This document shows, piece after piece, positions 1-5,579 of a stretch of 5,847 nt of DNA (position 1 is its first letter; each line of letters begins with the position of its first letter). This DNA is from an uncultured Eubacterium sp. (lineage in GTDB: Bacteria; Bacillota; Clostridia; Oscillospirales; Acutalibacteraceae): NCBI GenBank assembly GCA_900542875.1, contig UQPH01000056.1, forward strand, positions 1 through 5,847, read 5' to 3'. A program made the translations under genes and the position numbers. The notes beneath the pieces were generated by a model. That model saw only the letters and a list, made by a program, of their open reading frames with translations, was not told the DNA's origin and ran no database searches.

Positions 1-510
1 ATATAGTTTATTGCCATACTCCTTGACATATTCCTTTGTCTTCTCGCCGTTGTGCCATTTAAGCGCAATATTATTTTCGCAAAGTTTTGAGTAATCGTTA
101 TCCTGACTGACTCTGTAAGGGTTTATCCAAGCCTCGATTTTAAGTTTGTATTTATCCGAAAGTTCACACATAATTTGCAAAGGGTCATAGTTCATCTCCT
201 CGCCCTGCGTGCCGTTAAAATACCGACTGCTCGGGAAATATGATGAAAAATAAAAGGCATCTGCACAGGGTCTGACCTGCACGGTCACGGTATTAAAGCC
301 GAATTTATGCAACTTCTCAAATGCCGCCGACACGGCTTTTTTGAAACTCTGCTCATCATTTCCCTTTGTGAACTCGGAAAGTTCATAATACGCCATCCAG
401 ACGGCTTTTACGGTTGAATTTTCATTTTCTTTATCGTGCTTAATATTTTGAGCCGAGCAGGAGCAAAAAACAGTAGATATAATAATTAATGCGATAATTA
501 ATTTTTTCAC
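1..510 (-). CDS. GHL10/YngK-like family 10 glycosyl hydrolase-type lipoprotein (N-terminal part, cut by window edge)
   Basis: Translation of the minus strand from a GTG at 510 gives 170 codons with no stop before the window edge, so the C-terminal part is missing. Residues 1-18 form a lipoprotein-type signal: KK, then a hydrophobic run, then FCSC with Cys18 as the likely lipidated residue. Phe at -3 is not ideal for a lipobox, so plain secretion is possible. From residue 37 the sequence follows the GHL10 (DUF187, YngK-like) pattern: VWMAYYELSEF at 37-47, NTVTVQVRP at 73-81 followed by YFP at 91-93, GTQG at 100-103, NYDPL at 107-111 and EAWINPYRV at 126-134. These are the early strands of a TIM barrel that is thought to act on cell-wall or other polysaccharide outside the cell; the substrate is not known. 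An AGGAAG ribosome-binding site lies 7 bases before the GTG and supports this start. The gene is transcribed divergently from the zinc-ribbon gene. Confidence 0.85.
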   Translation of the reverse strand, partial: MKKLIIALIIISTVFCSCSAQNIKHDKENENSTVKAVWMAYYELSEFTKGNDEQSFKKAVSAAFEKLHKFGFNTVTVQVRPCADAFYFSSYFPSSRYFNGTQGEEMNYDPLQIMCELSDKYKLKIEAWINPYRVSQDNDYSKLCENNIALKWHNGEKTKEYVKEYGNKLY

Positions 511-539
511 TTGAACACTTCCTGTTAATATTGTATTAT
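511..539 (+). promoter_or_regulatory. Sigma-A-type promoter candidate for the zinc-ribbon gene
   Basis: TTGAAC at 511-516 and TATTAT at 534-539 are separated by exactly 17 bases, which fits a housekeeping promoter (4/6 and 5/6 matches to TTGACA and TATAAT). The expected transcript start is near 546, leaving a leader of about 26 bases before the ATG at 572. This is a consensus match only. Confidence 0.5.
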
Positions 540-540
540 A
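535..540 (-). promoter_or_regulatory. -10 element candidate for the GHL10-like gene
   Basis: Read on the minus strand, 540-535 is a perfect TATAAT, 24 bases before the GTG at 510. I could not find a good -35 box at the usual distance. It overlaps the -10 box of the opposing plus-strand promoter candidate, so both polymerases would compete for the same bases if both sites are real. Confidence 0.35.
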
Positions 541-571
541 TAGAAGAAAGAAAACGAAAGGCTGTGATAAA

Positions 572-865
572 ATGGATTACAGACTCGGCAAAAGTCTGAG
601 AATAATCGAGAGAGGGCAAACCGTTAAACTCGAATGTCCGAAATGTAAAAAGAAAGTTTTATTCTCCGTATTTACCAACAACGATACTAAATTGACAGCC
701 TCACTTCCCTTTATCACGAATGAGGACGTATACTTTTTGGTTTGTCCCGAATGTGCCGGCGTTTTCGGAGTTGACAGTGTAAAGGGCAAAAATTTCAAAA
801 ACGGCGAAAAACTTGCAATAGGAAATTTTGACCTGAATGAATTAAAGGAATTTAAGGCAAAGTAA
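572..865 (+). CDS. Small CxxC-CxxC zinc-ribbon protein, function unknown
   Basis: This 97-residue cytosolic protein has no signal peptide or membrane segment. Two CxxC pairs, CPKC at residues 22-25 and CPEC at 58-61, are 32 residues apart with beta-strand-like sequence between them. This is the layout of a zinc ribbon or rubredoxin-like knuckle that would bind one zinc ion. The C-terminal tail from about 71 is lysine-rich and likely helical. I do not recognise a specific family or function; proteins of this kind occur as hypothetical zinc-ribbon proteins in Clostridia. A modest ribosome-binding site, AAAGG at 557-561, precedes the ATG by 10 bases. The gene stands alone: it diverges from the GHL10-like gene and converges on spoIVA, with a hairpin terminator 11 bases past its stop. 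An overlapping minus-strand reading frame exists but lacks any coding evidence. Confidence 0.8.
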   Translation: MDYRLGKSLRIIERGQTVKLECPKCKKKVLFSVFTNNDTKLTASLPFITNEDVYFLVCPECAGVFGVDSVKGKNFKNGEKLAIGNFDLNELKEFKAK

Positions 866-876
866 CAAATATTATC

Positions 877-918
877 AAACAGGCAGCAGATATTTTGATG
901 TATCCGCTGCCTGTTTTT
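877..918. terminator. Shared intrinsic terminator between zinc-ribbon gene and spoIVA
   Basis: Bases 877-887 pair perfectly with 906-916 (11 bp, AAACAGGCAGC/GCTGCCTGTTT). After one A/C mismatch, 889-892 pairs with 901-904, leaving an 8-base loop. A run of five Ts at 914-918 makes it a good terminator for the plus-strand gene. On the minus strand the stem ends in TTT followed by an AT-rich stretch, and the stem begins 5 bases past the spoIVA stop, so it probably also ends the sipL-spoIVA transcript. Confidence 0.85.
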
Positions 919-921
919 CAT

Positions 922-2397
922 TTACAAAATAATACAAATTAAGCCGCTGCAGCCCTCATTTATAACCCTCTCTATGGTTTCTCTGAACTTATTTCTCGCA
1001 TCCTCGGGCATACGGTAAAGTTTATTGTTCAGCCCTTCGTTAACCAAAGAATGAAGCGATTTTCCGAATATGTTTGTATTCCATATTTCGGACGGATTGT
1101 TTTCAAATTCCTTAAGAAGATACATAACGAGTTCTTCACTCTGACTCTCACTGCCGACAATGGGTGCAACCTCGGTATATGTGTTGCACTTAATCATATG
1201 AATAGAGGGTGCGTGAGCCTTCAGCCTTACGCCGTATTTTCCGCCCTGCTTCATAATCTCGGGTTCTTCGAGAGAAAGTTCGTCAACGCTCGGCATAACT
1301 ATGCCGTAACCCGTTGCCTCTACCTGTTCGAGTGCATCGGAGATACGCATATATCGGCTTTTAATAACGGCAAGTTTATGTATTTCGTTCATAAGTTCAC
1401 GGTCGTTTGTTATGGTAATGCCGCATTTTTCCGACAAGACGGAGTAAAAATGTGTGTTGTCAATATCGGCTTTGATAAGCACATTACCGCAGGACAAATC
1501 AACTTTTGATATGCTCAGCGAATTTATATCGTCCGTTTTTGACATAGCAGTAACAAAATCATTTACGCTCCTTATATTTGTTATGCACTTTGAATTTTCC
1601 CTTACGGCTGAAACAATCTCGCATCTGAGTTTATCGTTTGAATCAAGACTTTTGAACCAATCGGGCAAGTCAAAGCCTACGGATGCAACCGGAAATTCAT
1701 GCAAAACAAGGGACATAATTTCCTTAATCTTGCTCTCGTCAAGTTCAAGACAATTAACGCACATTACGGGCATATTATATTTTTTTCTCATATCCTCGGC
1801 TGTTTTCTTGCAAGTTTTAGAGGCAGGGTCGGTACTGTTTAAGAGAATAACGAACGGTTTATTAATCTCTTTAAGTTCGTTAATTACCCTCTCCTCGGCT
1901 TCTTCATATTCAGCACGTGGAATTTGGCTGACAGTACCGTCAGTGGTGACAACCAGACCGATAGTGGAATGCTCTTCAATAACCTTTTTTGTTCCGATTT
2001 CTGCGGCAAGATTAAAGGGTATTGCCTCTTCGCTCCAAGGAGTCATCACCATACGTGGCTCGTCGTCCTCTATGTACCCCTCGCTGCTCGGAACAATATA
2101 GCCGACGCAGTCTATCATTCTGACCTTAAAACTGATATTCCCCTCGAGGTTAAGTTCTATGGCGTCCTCGGGAATGAACTTAGGCTCTGTGGTCATTATC
2201 GTTCTGCCTGCCGCAGACTGAGGAAGTTCGTCCTTTGCTCGCTCCTGTCTGAAACTGTCGCTTATATTCGGAATAACGAGAGTGTCCATAAATCTTTTAA
2301 TAAAGGTAGATTTGCCTGTACGAACCGGTCCGACTACCCCGATATAGATATCTCCGCCGGTGCGTTTGGAAATATCTCTGTAAATTTCTGTATCCAT
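922..2397 (-). CDS. spoIVA: Stage IV sporulation protein A, coat-basement ATPase
   Basis: SpoIVA is made in the mother cell, coats the outer forespore membrane and hydrolyses ATP to polymerise into the basement layer on which the spore coat is built. It is also needed for cortex formation. The 491-residue length is close to the usual size of about 492. The N-terminal NTPase domain (about 1-240) shows a P-loop, GPVRTGKST at residues 23-31 with Lys29. It also has the family signature GRTIMTTEPKF at 64-74, where Thr69/Thr70 match the sensor threonines, and a Walker B-like MIDCVG at 94-99. The usual GTPase NKxD motif is replaced by a degenerate NSTDP, as expected for this ATPase branch. The middle and C-terminal domains fill the rest, ending in the hydrophobic GLICIIL tail, the region that targets the protein to the forespore in Bacillus. 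A perfect AGGAGG lies 5 bases before the ATG and its last base overlaps the stop of the upstream SipL-like gene, which indicates an operon and likely translational coupling. No truncation or missing key residue was seen. Confidence 0.97.
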   Translation of the reverse strand: MDTEIYRDISKRTGGDIYIGVVGPVRTGKSTFIKRFMDTLVIPNISDSFRQERAKDELPQSAAGRTIMTTEPKFIPEDAIELNLEGNISFKVRMIDCVGYIVPSSEGYIEDDEPRMVMTPWSEEAIPFNLAAEIGTKKVIEEHSTIGLVVTTDGTVSQIPRAEYEEAEERVINELKEINKPFVILLNSTDPASKTCKKTAEDMRKKYNMPVMCVNCLELDESKIKEIMSLVLHEFPVASVGFDLPDWFKSLDSNDKLRCEIVSAVRENSKCITNIRSVNDFVTAMSKTDDINSLSISKVDLSCGNVLIKADIDNTHFYSVLSEKCGITITNDRELMNEIHKLAVIKSRYMRISDALEQVEATGYGIVMPSVDELSLEEPEIMKQGGKYGVRLKAHAPSIHMIKCNTYTEVAPIVGSESQSEELVMYLLKEFENNPSEIWNTNIFGKSLHSLVNEGLNNKLYRMPEDARNKFRETIERVINEGCSGLICIIL

Positions 2398-2406
2398 AAT
2401 TACCTC

Positions 2407-3891
2407 CTACAGCCCCGGAATTACAATAATTTTATTTGACTCGAGTTTATCGTCAGTAAGTTCGTTTTCCTTTTTGATAAGGTCAATATCGGAAGAAAAC
2501 GACTTTGCTATATCCCAGAGTCTCTCCCCCGTTTTTGCAAAATAGAGAGTAAGTGCGGGGGCTTTTACAACGTTGTCGTCGCATAAAATGTCACTGAGCA
2601 CTCGTATTTCCTCTTGAACTGCCATAGCGGAGATGATTTCATAATTCAGATTTACATCAACGCTGTAATCGGAAACAATGTTATAATCATAACTTTTTAT
2701 CTCGGCAACAGCGCACAGCATATCTGCGTTTTCAACAGAATGCTCAAGTTCTTTTATTTCCTCGAAAAATTCTGTTTTACCCTCGGCATTTGTATACATA
2801 AGCCTAAATGAAATTTGAATGATTATCTTTTTATTCTTGCAGACGCATTCATTAATTTTCAGCGACAAATCAAGCACCGATTTAATTTCGGAATTGATTT
2901 TAAGCGTTAATCTTTCATTCTTTTTAACTGTAAGATCATCGCATTTCTTGCTGCACACATAAGAAGAATAATTATTTTCGACTTGGTAACCGACAATATA
3001 ACCGTCGGTTACGATGGTTGAGTCAATCTCGTTTACCACGGTAATGCAAGCATAAATGTCGCCGTAAAGTTCAATTCTTCCGCCTGTATCATCTGCACAA
3101 CTTTTCGCCTTAACAAAAAGAGAGCCCTCATTTATTTTAATAAAACATTTCGAATTTTCGTCAATGCCCGATATGTCACAAATCTTTGATACATCAAAGG
3201 TATATTTCGCACAGCAGGTTTTATTATCGTTGTCGGTATAAAGAACCTTTGTATCTACCTTGACCTTAATAAAAATCTTATCCTTAATCGCCTTTGAATC
3301 GGTGACACAAGGATTAATATCATAGCAGAAAACTCTTTTTATACCGTTTGAGTTATCGGGAATCGGAAACTCCTCGTCAATTTCTAATTTACGCAAAATA
3401 TAATTTTGAACATTCTGCTCTTTTACGGAATACGAATTGAGGCGAGAGCCGTCACATTCGTTTACGCAGGGACAACTTATTTTGTCATAAACTTTGAGGT
3501 TAAGACAAAATGATGTATGAATATCTATTCTTCTTTGGTTTATAACTCTAAAATTAGTATATTTATCGCTGATGTCGCCGACAACAAAGGCAAACTCGGA
3601 AAGCGAATCAAGGGCAGTCTTTTCCGTAAAATCTTCTATAAATTCCGTATAAAGAAGTTCGCCGTCGGCGTTAGTGTATGTAAGGCAAATTTCGCTCTTA
3701 CCCTCAACAACAGCCGTACTGTCAACTATATCGCAGGAGGTGACATAACTGTGGCATTCGCATCTTATGACCCTATGCAAATCCTCCAAATAAGCCTCGA
3801 GCGTTTCCTGATAATTCTTGTCAACATTAACGCTTCGATTTATAACAAGACGGTTTTTTGTAAGGCATGAATATTTCTTTTCAAGTTCCAT
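2407..3891 (-). CDS. sipL: SipL-like SPOCS (DUF3794) and LysM coat-morphogenesis protein
   Basis: The 494-residue product has tandem SPOCS (DUF3794)-type beta-rich segments at roughly 25-135, 185-290 and 312-440, and a C-terminal LysM domain at about 448-494 (GERLWDIAKSF, then KIIVIPGL at the end). This is the architecture of SipL, the SpoIVA-interacting protein of Clostridioides difficile, whose LysM domain binds SpoIVA and which is needed to anchor the coat to the forespore. The position 9 bases upstream of spoIVA in the same operon strongly supports that role here. There is no signal peptide, consistent with a mother-cell cytosolic protein. AAAGGAG lies 7 bases before the ATG and fixes the start. 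A sigma-E-like promoter sits just upstream. The protein holds 23 cysteines (about 4.7%), including SCPC and adjacent CC, which is high for a cytosolic protein and may allow disulfide or metal cross-linking. The family is clear; strict orthology to C. difficile SipL is inferred from domains and context. Confidence 0.85.
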   Translation of the reverse strand: MELEKKYSCLTKNRLVINRSVNVDKNYQETLEAYLEDLHRVIRCECHSYVTSCDIVDSTAVVEGKSEICLTYTNADGELLYTEFIEDFTEKTALDSLSEFAFVVGDISDKYTNFRVINQRRIDIHTSFCLNLKVYDKISCPCVNECDGSRLNSYSVKEQNVQNYILRKLEIDEEFPIPDNSNGIKRVFCYDINPCVTDSKAIKDKIFIKVKVDTKVLYTDNDNKTCCAKYTFDVSKICDISGIDENSKCFIKINEGSLFVKAKSCADDTGGRIELYGDIYACITVVNEIDSTIVTDGYIVGYQVENNYSSYVCSKKCDDLTVKKNERLTLKINSEIKSVLDLSLKINECVCKNKKIIIQISFRLMYTNAEGKTEFFEEIKELEHSVENADMLCAVAEIKSYDYNIVSDYSVDVNLNYEIISAMAVQEEIRVLSDILCDDNVVKAPALTLYFAKTGERLWDIAKSFSSDIDLIKKENELTDDKLESNKIIVIPGL

Positions 3892-3918
3892 AATTTTGCT
3901 CCTTTCTTTATTCAGTTA

Positions 3919-3947
3919 AGGATATGCAAAATCATTACCCGATATTA
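3919..3947 (-). promoter_or_regulatory. Sigma-E-like promoter candidate for the sipL-spoIVA operon
   Basis: On the minus strand, TAATATC (3947-3941) matches 6 of 7 positions of the sigma-E -35 consensus KMATATT. It is followed after 14 bases by CATATCCT (3926-3919), a 6 of 8 match to CATACANT. The 14-base spacing is right for sigma-E. Transcription would start near 3912, giving a leader of about 20 bases that contains the AAAGGAG site. Both downstream genes are known sigma-E targets in other spore formers. This is a consensus match by eye, not a measured start. Confidence 0.5.
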
Positions 3948-3953
3948 CAACAA

Positions 3954-3993
3954 AAAAACACTGATAAAGGGGCACACTACAAAAGGAATAAAT
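3954..3993 (+). repeat. Left arm of inverted repeat
   Basis: Aligned without gaps to the reverse complement of 4224-4263, this arm matches at 32 of 40 positions. The perfect core GGGGCACACT is at 3969-3978, and outside the core AAAAACAC at 3954-3961 also matches fully. Confidence 0.85.
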
Positions 3994-4029
3994 GCTTAAA
4001 AACCAAATAGACAGCGAAATACTGCGTTA

Positions 4030-4066
4030 AATTTGCAGTGAAGGCGTCAAGCCTGCCCTGCAAATT
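4030..4066. other. Hairpin inside the element
   Basis: AATTTGCAG (4030-4038) pairs perfectly with CTGCAAATT (4058-4066). Inside, AGGC (4042-4045) can pair with GCCT (4051-4054) around a GTCAA loop, giving a two-part stem with an internal loop. No T-run follows on the plus strand, so it is not a terminator there. Its role is unknown. Confidence 0.7.
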
Positions 4067-4110
4067 ATGCCTTGTCTTTCATCTGTTTTCTTGGCTTTTT
4101 AAGTGCTAAG

Positions 4111-4126
4111 CAGTTTAAGCAAACTG
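4111..4126. other. Short hairpin inside the element
   Basis: CAGTTT (4111-4116) pairs perfectly with AAACTG (4121-4126) across the 4-base loop AAGC. The stem is short and on its own could be chance; it is listed because it lies in a row with the two larger hairpins. Confidence 0.4.
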
Positions 4127-4148
4127 ATTTTGTTCAGTGAGCATTAAC

Positions 4149-4186
4149 AAAATCCCGTTAATACTTGCGTATTAACGGGATTTTTT
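4149..4186. terminator. Strong bidirectional intrinsic terminator, likely ending clpPX transcription
   Basis: Bases 4149-4164 pair perfectly with 4169-4184 (16 bp, centred on ATCCCGTTAATAC and its complement) around the 4-base loop TTGC. The stem is flanked by a run of six Ts on the plus strand (4181-4186) and gives TTTTG on the minus strand. It lies about 90 bases past the clpX stop. The only gene that would read into it is clpX from the minus strand, so it probably ends the clpP-clpX message and insulates sipL. It lies within the inverted-repeat element. Confidence 0.85.
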
Positions 4187-4223
4187 AATCGTACAATGGG
4201 CAAAATTCAGAAAGCTTAAACCA

Positions 4224-4263
4224 ATTACTTCCTTATGCAGTGTGCCCCCAAATCGGTGTTTTT
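4224..4263 (-). repeat. Right arm of inverted repeat
   Basis: This arm is the inverted partner of 3954-3993, with the perfect core AGTGTGCCCC at 4239-4248. Matching continues on both sides of the core (CCTTAT on the inner side, GTGTTTTT at 4256-4263 on the outer side) and stops at 4263. Confidence 0.85.
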
Positions 4264-4275
4264 ACTTTACTGTTA

Positions 4276-5565
4276 TTATGCGTTTTTTATATCCTTTGCG
4301 TGAAGCATAATCGGCTTACGGTTGGGGTCTCTTTTTATGGTAGGCTCTGTTCCGTTTCTTACGCAGTCCTCTGTAACGATAATTTTTTCTATCATACAGT
4401 CGGACGGAACGGTAAACATAAGATTACCGAGCACGCTCTCAAACACAGAGCGCAGACCTCTTGCTCCCGTTTTTCTCTCGAGAGTAATATCTGCAATAGC
4501 AGTCAACGCTTCAGGCTTAAATTCAAGCTCGACATTATCCATTTCAAAGAGTTTTGTATACTGCTTAACGATTGAATTCTTAGGTTCGGTCATAATTCTG
4601 ACGAGTGCCTCTTTGTCCAAATCGTCGAGCACGGTAACAACCGGTATACGACCGATAAGTTCCGGAATAAGTCCGTACTTTACCAAATCGTGCTGATTAA
4701 CCGCTCTGAGAATTTCTGTCTTATTGTCGATATTCTTTGCAAGTTCACTGCCAAAACCGAGAGAACCCTTGCCGAGTCTCTTTTCAACTATCTTATCTAT
4801 ACCGTCAAATGCGCCGCCGCAGATGAAAAGTATGTTAGTAGTATCAATCTGGATAAATTCCTGTTGAGGATGCTTTCTGCCGCCTCCGGGAGGTACATTC
4901 GAAACAGTACCCTCAAGAATTTTAAGCAGTGCCTGCTGTACTCCCTCGCCGCTTACATCACGGGTAATGGAGCGATTTTCGCTTTTTCGTGAAATCTTGT
5001 CAATTTCATCAACATAAATAATTCCACGCTGTGCCTTTTCTATATCGAAGTCGGCAGCCTGAATGAGTCGAAGTAAAATATTTTCTACATCTTCTCCGAC
5101 ATAGCCTGCCTCAGTCAATGTGGTTGCATCTGCGATGGCAAACGGCACATCAAGAATTTTTGCAAGGGTTTGGGCAAGCATTGTCTTTCCTACACCGGTA
5201 GGACCAAGGAGAAGAATATTGCTTTTTTGCAAATCAACATCACCGTTCGAGCCGTAAAAAATTCTCTTATAATGATTATACACGGCAACGGAAAGATTCT
5301 TTTTTGCCTCGTCCTGACCTATTACATACTCATCGAGTTTATGCTTGATTTCCATAGGTTTCGGGATGACCATATCGGAGTCCTTGGAACTTTGCTTTGA
5401 ATTTGAGTACATTGATGATTCGTTAATCAATTCATTACAAAGACCGACGCACTCGTCACAAATGAAAACTCCCGGTCCCTCAATGAGCTTATGCACCATT
5501 GATTCGCTTTTGCCGCAGAACGAGCATCTTGCAACGCTATTTACATTTGAGTCGTCTTTTGCCAA
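4276..5565 (-). CDS. clpX: ATP-dependent Clp protease ATP-binding subunit ClpX
   Basis: ClpX is the hexameric AAA+ unfoldase that recognises substrates and feeds them into ClpP in the cytosol. At 429 residues it has the usual length. The N-terminal zinc-binding domain has Cys14, Cys17, Cys36 and Cys39. The AAA+ core shows Walker A GPTGVGKT (121-128), pore loop 1 GYVG (154-157), Walker B IIYVDE (182-187), the RKH loop at 230-232, the arginine finger Arg306 in PELIGRIP and sensor 2 GAR with Arg369. The ClpP-docking loop reads LGF at 269-271 instead of the more common IGF, a mild change that should still dock. The start is TTG at 5565-5563, supported by AAGGGG 8 bases upstream and by the expected N-terminal length; no ATG fits better. 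The clpP stop codon overlaps this ribosome-binding site, so the two genes are almost surely co-transcribed and coupled. Confidence 0.98.
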   Translation of the reverse strand: MAKDDSNVNSVARCSFCGKSESMVHKLIEGPGVFICDECVGLCNELINESSMYSNSKQSSKDSDMVIPKPMEIKHKLDEYVIGQDEAKKNLSVAVYNHYKRIFYGSNGDVDLQKSNILLLGPTGVGKTMLAQTLAKILDVPFAIADATTLTEAGYVGEDVENILLRLIQAADFDIEKAQRGIIYVDEIDKISRKSENRSITRDVSGEGVQQALLKILEGTVSNVPPGGGRKHPQQEFIQIDTTNILFICGGAFDGIDKIVEKRLGKGSLGFGSELAKNIDNKTEILRAVNQHDLVKYGLIPELIGRIPVVTVLDDLDKEALVRIMTEPKNSIVKQYTKLFEMDNVELEFKPEALTAIADITLERKTGARGLRSVFESVLGNLMFTVPSDCMIEKIIVTEDCVRNGTEPTIKRDPNRKPIMLHAKDIKNA

Positions 5566-5573
5566 AACAAGTA

Positions 5574-5579
5574 CCCCTT
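5574..5579 (-). promoter_or_regulatory. clpX ribosome-binding site overlapping the clpP stop
   Basis: On the minus strand AAGGGG occupies 5579-5574 and its two As are the last bases of the clpP TAA stop (5580-5578). Eight bases separate it from the TTG start. This site decides the choice of the non-ATG start for clpX and suggests translational coupling. Confidence 0.7.

Larger units (their letters stand above)
3954..4263. mobile_element. 310-bp MITE-like element bounded by long inverted repeats
   Basis: This covers most of the 384-base gene-free gap (3892-4275). Its two ends are inverted copies of each other over 40 bases (3954-3993 and 4224-4263, 32/40 matches without gaps, with ten perfect bases in the GGGGCACACT core). 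It has no credible coding sequence. It contains three internal hairpins, at 4030-4066, 4111-4126 and 4149-4184. Size, terminal inverted repeats and lack of coding capacity are what is expected of a miniature inverted-repeat transposable element. I see no convincing target-site duplication, and no transposase is in the window, so the family is not assigned. An alternative is a large structured RNA or chromosomal repeat. The outer end lies 12 bases past the clpX stop and the inner end about 6 bases from the sigma-E-like -35 box of sipL. Confidence 0.5.

Noticed and set aside
577..921. 114-codon open frame on the minus strand opposite the zinc-ribbon gene
   Set aside because: It runs antisense through a gene with clear CxxC motifs and through the terminator hairpin, and its product shows no domain; it is a shadow frame.
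1051..2439. Several plus-strand open frames opposite spoIVA
   Set aside because: spoIVA is full length with all motifs on the other strand; these frames have no domains and no supporting start sites.
3954..4263. CRISPR array or leader
   Set aside because: The repeats are one inverted pair, not regularly spaced direct repeats, and there are no cas genes in the window.
3954..4263. Riboswitch or leader RNA controlling sipL
   Set aside because: The best promoter for sipL lies downstream of the block, and I recognise no known riboswitch core; a structured RNA on its own is not excluded and is kept as an alternative to a MITE.
3945..4270. Target-site duplication (TTAC) flanking the element
   Set aside because: TTAC occurs near both ends but not directly next to the repeat boundaries and it occurs twice on the right, so it is not convincing.
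5568..5570. TTG at 5570-5568 as an alternative clpX start
   Set aside because: It is out of frame with the clpX reading frame; only the TTG at 5565-5563 fits.
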